From the NCBI GenBank assembly GCA_910577335.1, contig CAJTMJ010000057.1, forward strand, positions 1-14,958: a DNA stretch of 14,958 bases. Direction: 5' to 3'. The position numbers were made by a program, and so were the translations under genes. Of this stretch, positions 5,973 through 12,223 are shown piece after piece (the stretch's first letter is position 1; each line of letters begins with the position of its first letter). Below the pieces are notes generated by a model. The model saw nothing but the letters and a program-made list of their open reading frames with translations. It had not been told where the DNA came from and made no database searches. This DNA is from an uncultured Duncaniella sp. Lineage in GTDB: Bacteria; Bacteroidota; Bacteroidia; Bacteroidales; Muribaculaceae.

Positions 5973-6028
5973 GCGATTACTCCGAAGTCGTAATCGCCAT
6001 AGGATTTTCTTAGGTGCTATCCGGCACC
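5973..6028 (+). other. Candidate oriT core (inverted repeat plus nic-like CTATCC)
   Basis: A perfect 8-bp inverted repeat GCGATTAC-(9 nt)-GTAATCGC (5973-5997) is followed 19 nt later by CTATCC (6017-6022) inside a second small stem, GGTGC-TATCCG-GCACC (6013-6028). The mobA start codon is 30 nt further on. An inverted repeat beside a YATCC-type nick sequence is the arrangement at oriT of RP4 and other MOBP relaxases, whose nic core reads CTATCCTG. The present sequence matches only the first six bases, so the nic assignment is a hypothesis. The same dyad could equally be a MobA operator. Confidence 0.4.
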
Positions 6029-6058
6029 GTATCCATTTAACCACCAAATCCCGTTTTT

Positions 6059-6487
6059 ATGAATCAAAACAGTTACCGTGGAGGGCGGCATAAAAAGGCC
6101 GACCCGTCCACAGCATTCCGATGTTCGGTGAACTTCACCGCCTCGGAACAATCCAAATTGCTCTCTATGCAGGAGCAGTCAGGCATAGAATCTCTCTCTG
6201 CCTTCATCAAGATGCAGATATTCGGCAAGCCGTTCAAGGTTCATGTTGTCGATGACAACAGCCGGATTTTCATCGACCGTCTATCGAACATGAACAACCA
6301 TTACCGGGAGATTCGCATAAGCTACAATCTTATGCTTACTACTCTCAGGGAGAATTTCAACGAAAAGAAAGCGATGGCGGCACTCTATAAGATAGAGAAG
6401 ATGACCATAGAACTTGTGAAACTGAACCGCGAGATTGTCGCTCTCGCAAAGGATTTCGACGAGCGATGGTTGCGAAAATCTCCTTAG
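6059..6487 (+). CDS. mobA: MobA relaxosome accessory protein (ribbon-helix-helix type)
   Basis: 142 residues. A basic N-terminus (GGRHKKADPSTAFRCSVNFT) leads into a ribbon-helix-helix-like segment at about residues 20-60 (CSVNFTASEQSKLLSMQEQS, then LSAFIKMQIFG). A mostly helical C-terminal half (about 75-135, NHYREIRISYNLMLTTLREN) follows, typical of the MobC/MobA relaxosome proteins in Bacteroidetes elements. These proteins bind oriT and help the relaxase open and nick the DNA. The C-terminal end overlaps the relaxase start by 22 nt, so the two are translationally coupled. The upstream 100 nt hold two hairpins that may be its binding sites. Confidence 0.88.
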   Translation: MNQNSYRGGRHKKADPSTAFRCSVNFTASEQSKLLSMQEQSGIESLSAFIKMQIFGKPFKVHVVDDNSRIFIDRLSNMNNHYREIRISYNLMLTTLRENFNEKKAMAALYKIEKMTIELVKLNREIVALAKDFDERWLRKSP

Positions 6488-7806
6488 GCAACTCCCTATA
6501 CGGTAGTTTGGTGTATAACGGGGAGAAGATCAACAAGGAGCATGGCAGGGTACTTGATACCAATAAACTCTACAATGACGGCACCGGGACTATAAACATT
6601 CAGAGGGTTTTCGAGGATTTCAAGCGATGGATGCCTCAGGCAACTAAGGCAGAGAAAACTATGATGCACATATCCCTCAACCCGCATCCCGACGACCGGC
6701 TCAGTGAGGCACAGTATATTCAGATTGCCCATGAGTATATGGAGAAGATGGGGTTTGCCGAAATGCCTTACCTTGTAGTGAAACACGAGGACATCGACCG
6801 GCACCATATACATATAGTAGCCCTGCGTGTCAGACCCGACGGCTCTGCGATCGATTCGAAAAACAATTACTACCGCAGCAAGGAGATAACCCGAGAGATT
6901 GAACGCAAGTACGGGCTGCATACCGCCGAGCGTCAGAAAATCACACCTGATATGCCTATCAAAAAGATTGATCCCAATGGCGACATCAAGCGACAGGTCG
7001 CCAACACAGTCAAGATGGTGGGTATGCGCTACAAGTTCCAGACTCTTGGCGAATACAACGCAATCCTCTCCGTATATAATATAAGGTGTGAGGAAGCCGA
7101 CGGTCGGGTAAACGGCAGGGAATATCATGGTCTGGTATATTTTGCCACTGATGATGAGGGCAAGACTATCGCCACTCCATTCAAAGCATCGCGTCTTGGT
7201 AAATTTGCCGGACGAGAGGCAATCGGACAGAGATATGAACGTGCCAAAGAGAAAATAGATGTCAGACCCACGAAAAGAAAAGTCGCAGCGGTCATGGCGC
7301 AGTCATCCGACAAGGACGATTTCATCGCCCGTATGAAAGCGGAGAACATAGAGCTTGTGCTTCGATACACAGATGATGGCCGGATATATGGTGCAACCTA
7401 TATCGACCACAATACCCGGACAGTTCTCAATGGCTCTCGTCTTGGGAAGGAGTTCTCCGCCAATGCTCTCGAAAATTGGTTCAATCATCCGGAAGATAAA
7501 CCGATTATCCAGACGCAAGGTAACACTAAAGATAATAGTACGACTCCTGACAATAGTCGGCATCAGTCTCATGGAGAAAGGAGCCATTCCGGTGGCACTG
7601 CATCCGACGATCAATCCAACCGACATGGGCAGACTGCACAATCCTCGCCCGTACAAAGCCATCCGCACGGTTATGATGACACTTCCATGTTCGACGGGCT
7701 TGGAGGTCTGTTCTCTGTCGGCCCGGCTTTCGATGCACAGGAGGAGGCCTTCTACCGCGAGATGCAACGGCGCAAGAAGAAAAAGCGTCGTGGCCCCAAA
7801 TTATAA
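6466..7806 (+). CDS. mobB: MobB relaxase (MOBP-type mobilization nuclease)
   Basis: 446 residues. The N-terminus MVAKISLGNSLYGSLVYNGE is the usual start of Bacteroidetes relaxases and holds the candidate catalytic tyrosines (Tyr12, Tyr17). The metal-binding motif is HEDIDRHHIHIV at residues 107-118, with His107, His114 and His116 as ligands. The enzyme would nick oriT, stay covalently bound to the 5' end and pilot the strand into the recipient. After the nuclease domain, a low-complexity polar linker rich in S, H, G, Q and N (about 345-410) leads to a short C-terminal segment ending in a strongly basic RRKKKKRRGPKL. Basic C-termini of relaxases can act as type IV secretion signals. The start overlaps mobA by 22 nt, and mobC follows after 20 nt. 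Confidence 0.93.
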   Translation: MVAKISLGNSLYGSLVYNGEKINKEHGRVLDTNKLYNDGTGTINIQRVFEDFKRWMPQATKAEKTMMHISLNPHPDDRLSEAQYIQIAHEYMEKMGFAEMPYLVVKHEDIDRHHIHIVALRVRPDGSAIDSKNNYYRSKEITREIERKYGLHTAERQKITPDMPIKKIDPNGDIKRQVANTVKMVGMRYKFQTLGEYNAILSVYNIRCEEADGRVNGREYHGLVYFATDDEGKTIATPFKASRLGKFAGREAIGQRYERAKEKIDVRPTKRKVAAVMAQSSDKDDFIARMKAENIELVLRYTDDGRIYGATYIDHNTRTVLNGSRLGKEFSANALENWFNHPEDKPIIQTQGNTKDNSTTPDNSRHQSHGERSHSGGTASDDQSNRHGQTAQSSPVQSHPHGYDDTSMFDGLGGLFSVGPAFDAQEEAFYREMQRRKKKKRRGPKL

Positions 7807-7826
7807 ACCCAGTAATCAGAATATCG

Positions 7827-9827
7827 ATGAGTCAACAAGAAGATGATTTAAGATCGCTGGCCAAAATCATGGACTTGCTCCGTGGTGTCAGCATAATCCT
7901 TGTAGTTGCCAATATCTATTGGTTCTCACAGGCATTGGTCGATGGATGGCGGTTTCATCCTGAGACAATGAAAGTCCTCGGCAATCTCAACGATGCCGGA
8001 GGGCTTTTCAAAAACGCATGGAACGCCAAATGGTGGTCTTTGCTGCTTCTTGCTCTTTCGTGCTTCGGCACGAAGGGTGTGAAGAACGAGAAAATAAAAT
8101 GGAGTCAGATATGGATGTTCCTGAGCATCGGCGCCGTCTTGTTCTTCCTGAACTGGTGGATGGTCAGTCTCGGCTGGACGATGCTGTATATCGCCACAAC
8201 GATAGCCGGTTTCGTATGCCTGCTGTTAGGCGGCGTATGGATGAGCCGTCTGCTGAAGAACAATATGATGGACGACCGCTTCAACGAGGAAAATGAATCC
8301 TTCATGCAGGAAACGAAACGCCTCGACAATGAGTATTCTGTTAATCTCCCTACGAAATTCTTCTATAAGAAGAAATGGCATCGGGGATGGATAAACGTGG
8401 TCAATCCGTTTAGAGCCACCATCGTGCTTGGCACTCCCGGATCCGGCAAGTCATACGCAGTAGTCAACAGTTTTATCAAACAGCAGATAGAGAAGGGATT
8501 TGCGGCATATATCTATGACTTCAAATGCCCCGACCTCACGACTATCGCCTATAACCACATGCTTGCCAATATGGACAAATACGGCAAGGTAAAGCCTCGA
8601 TTCTGTTTCATCAACTTCGATGATCCGGAACACTCTCACCGCTGTAACCCCATACATCCCGATTTCATGACGGATATTGCCGACGCTTACGAGTCGGCAT
8701 ATACCATCATGATGAACTTGAACCGCACATGGCTGCAAAAGCAGGGAGACTTCTTCGTCGAGTCGCCAATCGTCCTGTTCGCCGCTATCATCTGGTATTT
8801 GAAGCGATTTGAGAATGGTAAATATTGCACGTTCCCTCATGCGATAGAATTTCTTTGCCGGCCATACGAACAGATATTCCCGATTCTGACAAGCTATCCT
8901 GAACTGGAAAACTATCTCTCTCCGTTTATCGACGCATGGCAGGGCAACGCACAGGAACAGCTTCAGGGACAGATAGCTTCCGCAAAGATTCCTCTTACCC
9001 GTATGATTTCTCCGCAGTTATATTGGATTATGACCGGGGATGATTTTACTCTCGACATCAACAATCCAGAAGAACCGAAGATACTGTGTGTCGGCAACAA
9101 TCCCGACCGTCAGAACATCTACGGGGCGGCACTCGGTCTGTATAACAGCAGAATTGTAAAACTAATCAACAAGAAAGGAATGTTGAAGTCAGGGGTTGTC
9201 ATAGACGAACTCCCCACCATCTATTTCAAGGGCCTCGACAATCTTATAGCCACAGCTCGAAGCAACAAGGTTGCCGTCTGCCTCGGCTTTCAGGATTTCT
9301 CTCAACTCAAACGCGACTATGGTGACAAGGAGGCTGCCGTGGTGATGAATACCGTCGGCAACATCTTCTCCGGACAGGTCGTTGGCGAAACCGCCAAGAC
9401 ACTTTCCGAAAGATTCGGAAAGGTATTGCAGCAGCGCCAGTCCATGAGCATCAACCGTAACGATGTGAGCCACTCCATAAACACGCAGATGGACAGCCTG
9501 ATTCCGCAGAGTAAAATCTCGACACTGACGCAGGGAATCTTTGTGGGCGCTGTCAGCGACAATATCGACCAACGCATAACCCAAAAGATTTTCCATGCCG
9601 AGATTGTTGTGGACTCCGAAAAAGTCAAGACGGAGGAATCCCGATATATACCCATCCCGATACTGACTGATTTTAAGGATAACACCCCCGACCGGTCAGG
9701 CATGAAAGAGGTAATCCAGAAAAACTATGAGCTTGTGAAAAAGGATGTACGTGATATAGTTGACAGAGAGTTGGAACGCATAGCCAAAGACCCTGTGTTG
9801 CGAAAGTTGCTTCCTAAACAATTCTGA
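7827..9827 (+). CDS. mobC: MobC type IV coupling protein (VirD4/TraG-like, YWFCY family)
   Basis: 666 residues. Three to four N-terminal membrane segments (about 20-36, 69-84, 97-113, 118-138) include NIYWFSQ, a variant of the YWFCY signature of Bacteroidetes coupling proteins. The cytoplasmic ATPase domain has Walker A GTPGSGKS at residues 202-209 and Walker B VVIDE at 457-461, followed by the conserved ARSNKVAVCLGFQDFSQLKR stretch. The protein links the relaxosome to the transfer channel and powers DNA entry; it acts at the inner membrane as a likely hexamer. It starts 20 nt after mobB and ends the mob operon. Length and motifs look intact. Confidence 0.94.
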   Translation: MSQQEDDLRSLAKIMDLLRGVSIILVVANIYWFSQALVDGWRFHPETMKVLGNLNDAGGLFKNAWNAKWWSLLLLALSCFGTKGVKNEKIKWSQIWMFLSIGAVLFFLNWWMVSLGWTMLYIATTIAGFVCLLLGGVWMSRLLKNNMMDDRFNEENESFMQETKRLDNEYSVNLPTKFFYKKKWHRGWINVVNPFRATIVLGTPGSGKSYAVVNSFIKQQIEKGFAAYIYDFKCPDLTTIAYNHMLANMDKYGKVKPRFCFINFDDPEHSHRCNPIHPDFMTDIADAYESAYTIMMNLNRTWLQKQGDFFVESPIVLFAAIIWYLKRFENGKYCTFPHAIEFLCRPYEQIFPILTSYPELENYLSPFIDAWQGNAQEQLQGQIASAKIPLTRMISPQLYWIMTGDDFTLDINNPEEPKILCVGNNPDRQNIYGAALGLYNSRIVKLINKKGMLKSGVVIDELPTIYFKGLDNLIATARSNKVAVCLGFQDFSQLKRDYGDKEAAVVMNTVGNIFSGQVVGETAKTLSERFGKVLQQRQSMSINRNDVSHSINTQMDSLIPQSKISTLTQGIFVGAVSDNIDQRITQKIFHAEIVVDSEKVKTEESRYIPIPILTDFKDNTPDRSGMKEVIQKNYELVKKDVRDIVDRELERIAKDPVLRKLLPKQF

Positions 9828-9844
9828 CAGCCGGTATAAAAATC

Positions 9845-9877
9845 ATGCCCTGTTCTTCATCACGAGGAACAGGGCAT
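9845..9877 (-). terminator. Intrinsic terminator for the minus-strand RteC-like gene
   Basis: A perfect 11-bp stem (ATGCCCTGTTC with GAACAGGGCAT) and an 11-nt loop. On the minus strand the stem is followed by GATTTTTAT, a U-tract, so it terminates transcription coming from the RteC-like gene. On the plus strand the stem is followed by CGTTGCG, so it is not a classic terminator for mobC, although the hairpin could still protect the mob mRNA 3' end. Confidence 0.8.
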
Positions 9878-9960
9878 CGTTGCGTATGTGTGCATACAAA
9901 AACACACTAATCACGTATCGGAAAATGAAATTTTTTTTGTTTGGATATAGTGGTCAGACA

Positions 9961-10584
9961 TCAGGCGGTCTTTTCTTCATCTCCCTCTCCGAGCATGAAG
10001 CTTTTGAGACCATAAAGCAGATATTCGATGAAGTCGGTCGGGCTGTAATCCTGATTGCGTTGGGTGAAACTCTGTATACGGTTACGCACATACTGGGTAG
10101 ATACTTTGACATTGAATGCCTTGCCGAGTCGCTTGACTATTTTGTCAAGGGAACAGTTGCCGAAGCATTTGCCCACCTTCAACGCTATGCAGAGCATCGA
10201 GAATTTGGTTTTGTCCATCGACCAGTGGAGTGTGCCGTCTATCTCTGTCCCGTTTTCTTGCGGCATAAAGCCGAGAAGATTACGATGCTCATGGAGCTTC
10301 ATCAGAACGTAGTCATGGGCGCGGTTGATGGCTGTAGCCAGCGACTCGTTGGCCAGAACAAGTGCCTCGCTGCTTTTGTACTGGCTCAACTCGATGTCGG
10401 CGATGATGAGCGCTTCCAGAGCATAGAAACGGTGGGGCGATGAAGGGTGGGTAACTTCGTGAACCCGGACGATGAAGTCGCGGAGATCCACATGCAGGTT
10501 TTCATCGTGAAGCCCCTTACGGAGCTTCTTGAAGAATTCTGTCTCGGTAAGGGCTAAAATATTGTCCATATCGGGGCGAATCAT
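9961..10584 (-). CDS. RteC-like regulator of excision/transfer
   Basis: About 207 residues from the preferred start. The C-terminal half contains LHWSMDKTKFSMLCIALKVG, then IVKRLGKAFNVKVSTQYVRN. This resembles the C-terminal winged-helix-like part of RteC (W-x-x-x-K-x-x-x-x-x-x-I/C-x-A-L, then K-x-F-N-V-x-x-x-x-Y); RteC of CTnDOT activates excision genes. The N-terminal half is helical and divergent, so the assignment is moderate. An ATG at 10671 extends the frame by 29 residues, but that part is Arg/Cys-rich, covers a hairpin and a TAATTTCG promoter-like element, and gives 236 residues. The 10584 start gives the length usual for RteC (just over 200). It is divergent from the NtrC-like gene and has its own terminator. 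Confidence 0.55.
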   Translation of the reverse strand: MIRPDMDNILALTETEFFKKLRKGLHDENLHVDLRDFIVRVHEVTHPSSPHRFYALEALIIADIELSQYKSSEALVLANESLATAINRAHDYVLMKLHEHRNLLGFMPQENGTEIDGTLHWSMDKTKFSMLCIALKVGKCFGNCSLDKIVKRLGKAFNVKVSTQYVRNRIQSFTQRNQDYSPTDFIEYLLYGLKSFMLGEGDEEKTA

Positions 10585-10625
10585 TATTTTGGGTTTTGGG
10601 GTGCTCCGGCGTCGTTGCCGGTTTG

Positions 10626-10633
10626 CGAAATTA
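10626..10633 (-). promoter_or_regulatory. Bacteroides-type -7 element for the RteC-like gene
   Basis: The minus strand reads TAATTTCG, seven of eight positions of the Bacteroidetes TAnnTTTG element. It lies about 41 nt upstream of the ATG at 10584. No exact TTTG -33 element is found at 19-21 nt; the nearest is TTTC at 17 nt. If real, it supports the shorter start codon. A CCGGC-(6 nt)-GCCGG hairpin lies between this element and the start codon and would be in the leader. Confidence 0.35.
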
Positions 10634-10683
10634 CAAACACGGCATCTGTGGAAATGGTTGATTTTTAGCATGGTGTATTCATT

Positions 10684-10706
10684 TGTTCACGATATAGTCA
10701 TGAACA
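10684..10706. promoter_or_regulatory. 6-bp dyad in the divergent regulator spacer
   Basis: TGTTCA, 11 nt, then TGAACA. The two half sites have a centre-to-centre distance of 17 nt. It lies between the divergent RteC-like and NtrC-like genes and may be an operator. Confidence 0.4.
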
Positions 10707-10764
10707 TCCATGCACAACAAAATATTAACGGCAACACTCAAATGTTAAAATTGGCATGACGTTC

Positions 10765-10788
10765 AACCATTTGTTATATAGAATGGTT
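10765..10788. promoter_or_regulatory. 7-bp dyad upstream of the NtrC-like gene
   Basis: AACCATT, 10 nt (TGTTATATAG), then AATGGTT; all seven pairs are perfect. It lies 49-72 nt upstream of the ATG at 10837. The half-site spacing of 17 nt equals that of the other dyad in this spacer, so both could be bound by a dimeric regulator; the sequences of the half sites differ. Confidence 0.45.
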
Positions 10789-10836
10789 TGGAAAATATGC
10801 TGAGCTTTTGATTAACACTATTTAATTTGAATTAAA

Positions 10837-12174
10837 ATGAGCAGACAGCGTTCCGCAAAGACAAAATCCAGCGCACAACTGGATACCGACATAAAGATTC
10901 TTGTTTACAGCGCGAGCCGCGAAAGCCTTGATGACTATGCCCAGACCCTGACAAATATAGGGGCTGACTTCGATGTAGTATACACTCCACAAGATGCCAA
11001 AAGGATGCTTAAAAGTGGTAAATACGGAGTCCTTATCGCGGATGTCACCGATTTTGAGTCGTCTGGCCGTAGCCTTATTCGATGGACGAAAAACCATATC
11101 TCGATTCCGAATTTCCGGATACATGGCTATACAAGAACCGATATGCCCGGAGTCTTGAAAAAGGTGTATTGCCGTGGTGTTGACCAAAGATTTAATTTTG
11201 ACCATTCCGATATGGACCGGCTCACGGAAATGTTGTTCGCGCTTTTTCTTGACTATCAGGATCTAAGCTGGGTGAAGGAAATGACAGTAGGGCAAAAGAA
11301 CCTCCGTGGTAAAATCGAAAATAATCCGGCAATGGATAACCCGGTTCTTCTGCAAGGACCCAAGGGCTCCGGCAAGGAGTCTCTTGCGCAGATTGTCCAT
11401 AGTCTGGGTAATCGTTGCGAACATGAGTTTATAGTCCTTGACTGCAATCCCCGTCAGAGATTCGATTATGTTTATAAGACGAATAAAGATACTCCCGCCA
11501 ATAGAAAGGCTCTTGCCATAAATTTTGAGCAACTTTTCGGAGAGGCTCACAAAGGGACTCTGTTGTTGCGTTCTTTCACTCATCTGTCATATATGGTGCA
11601 GGAGGTATTGGCTGATGTTCTGGAAAGAGGCGTATGTATTCCTCCGGATACAGGGAAAGAAACGACTTTCGAGGGGCGTATCATATTCACCAACAACAAG
11701 TCGCTGCCTGAACTTGTGAGAGCGAAAAAGGTGTCAGAACGCCTATATTCGCTGCTGATGAAGAATGTAATGGATATAAGACCCATTGCACAGTACGGTA
11801 AAGAGACTGTTCAGATGGCGGAGGCGATGGTTTCACACCTATGTCTCAAATCAAGAGGGAAAGTAATGGTCCTGAGTCCGGCGGCTCAACGCATTATAAG
11901 GAAATACCCGTGGGCAGGAAATCTTGAGGAAATGCACGAGGTATTGGAAATGGCTGTCTCAACGGCAAAAAATCTGTTGATTGAGCCAAGAGACCTATCA
12001 ATGATAATTCCTCCTGCGCCTGAAGAAGACATTGAGCCGCTGGAACATACGAAGGGAAACATAGAATTGCTCCTGAAAAATCATAAAGGCAACAAAACAA
12101 AGGTTGCAAAAGGACTTGGGTGCTCAAGAGGTCATCTTTATAAATTAATGGGAATTTATGGCATCCCGAAATAA
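10837..12174 (+). CDS. NtrC/RteB-like transcriptional regulator with degenerate receiver and AAA+ domain
   Basis: 445 residues with the order receiver, AAA+, Fis-type HTH. The receiver-like part (about 18-135) has ILVYSAS instead of the acidic ILVVDDD start, but an aspartate remains at about 69 (LIADV). The AAA+ part keeps the NtrC-type Walker A GPKGSGKE (174-181) and the sensor II-like PWAGNLEEM (358-366). The Walker B position reads GTLLLRSFTHL (240-250) instead of GTLFLDEIGHL. The arginine-finger region reads VSERLYSLL instead of FRxDLYYRL, and there is no GAFTGA loop. The C-terminal helix-turn-helix (about 407-445; KTKVAKGLGCSRGHLYKLMG) is well preserved. It is probably a DNA-binding regulator that no longer hydrolyses ATP or contacts sigma-54. 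No RteA-like kinase is in the window. RteB of CTnDOT is the nearest known relative in role. Confidence 0.75.
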   Translation: MSRQRSAKTKSSAQLDTDIKILVYSASRESLDDYAQTLTNIGADFDVVYTPQDAKRMLKSGKYGVLIADVTDFESSGRSLIRWTKNHISIPNFRIHGYTRTDMPGVLKKVYCRGVDQRFNFDHSDMDRLTEMLFALFLDYQDLSWVKEMTVGQKNLRGKIENNPAMDNPVLLQGPKGSGKESLAQIVHSLGNRCEHEFIVLDCNPRQRFDYVYKTNKDTPANRKALAINFEQLFGEAHKGTLLLRSFTHLSYMVQEVLADVLERGVCIPPDTGKETTFEGRIIFTNNKSLPELVRAKKVSERLYSLLMKNVMDIRPIAQYGKETVQMAEAMVSHLCLKSRGKVMVLSPAAQRIIRKYPWAGNLEEMHEVLEMAVSTAKNLLIEPRDLSMIIPPAPEEDIEPLEHTKGNIELLLKNHKGNKTKVAKGLGCSRGHLYKLMGIYGIPK

Positions 12175-12178
12175 AAAT

Positions 12179-12217
12179 CAGCCGGCCACAATAGAATTAC
12201 TCTATCATGGTCGGCTG
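12179..12217 (-). terminator. Long hairpin between convergent genes; terminator for the helicase gene
   Basis: CAGCCGGCCA pairs with TGGTCGGCTG (one G-T wobble). After a 2-nt internal loop a second stem ATAGA/TCTAT closes around ATTAC. On the minus strand the stem is followed by ATTTTTATTT, so it is an intrinsic terminator for the helicase gene. On the plus strand it starts 4 nt after the stop of the NtrC-like gene and is followed by AAATG, so it acts mainly as a hairpin in that direction. Confidence 0.82.
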
Positions 12218-12223
12218 AAATGT

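Larger units (their letters stand above)
4767..6058. other. 1.3-kb non-coding control/oriT region between divergent tra and mob operons
   Basis: No convincing gene lies here. The open frames are short, unrelated to known families, and overlap repeats. The region separates parA (minus) from mobA (plus), so it must contain divergent promoters, and it is the expected place for oriT. It holds inverted repeats at 4831-4860, 4936-4953, 5164-5182, 5752-5774, 5821-5846, 5973-5997 and 6013-6028. It also holds a 60-bp direct repeat (5231-5290, 5611-5670), nested long-range inverted repeats between the two copies (5308-5576), and six TCAGCC elements at 4931-5341. I did not find a clear Bacteroides-type promoter (TTTG with TAnnTTTG) in it by eye. 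Confidence 0.7.

Noticed and set aside
5744..6013. 89-residue plus-strand frame upstream of mobA.
   Set aside because: It covers three palindromes and part of the candidate oriT, has no recognisable domain and an unusual composition (many Cys, Met and Trp). I cannot exclude a small protein but do not support one.
6496..7767. Minus-strand open frames inside the relaxase gene (6496-7128, 7303-7767).
   Set aside because: They are shadows of mobB, which has a complete relaxase motif set. The antisense translations are of no recognised type.
10585..10671. Upstream ATG (10671) for the RteC-like gene.
   Set aside because: The extra 29 residues are Arg/Cys-rich and cover a promoter-like TAATTTCG and a CCGGC/GCCGG hairpin; the shorter product has the usual RteC length.
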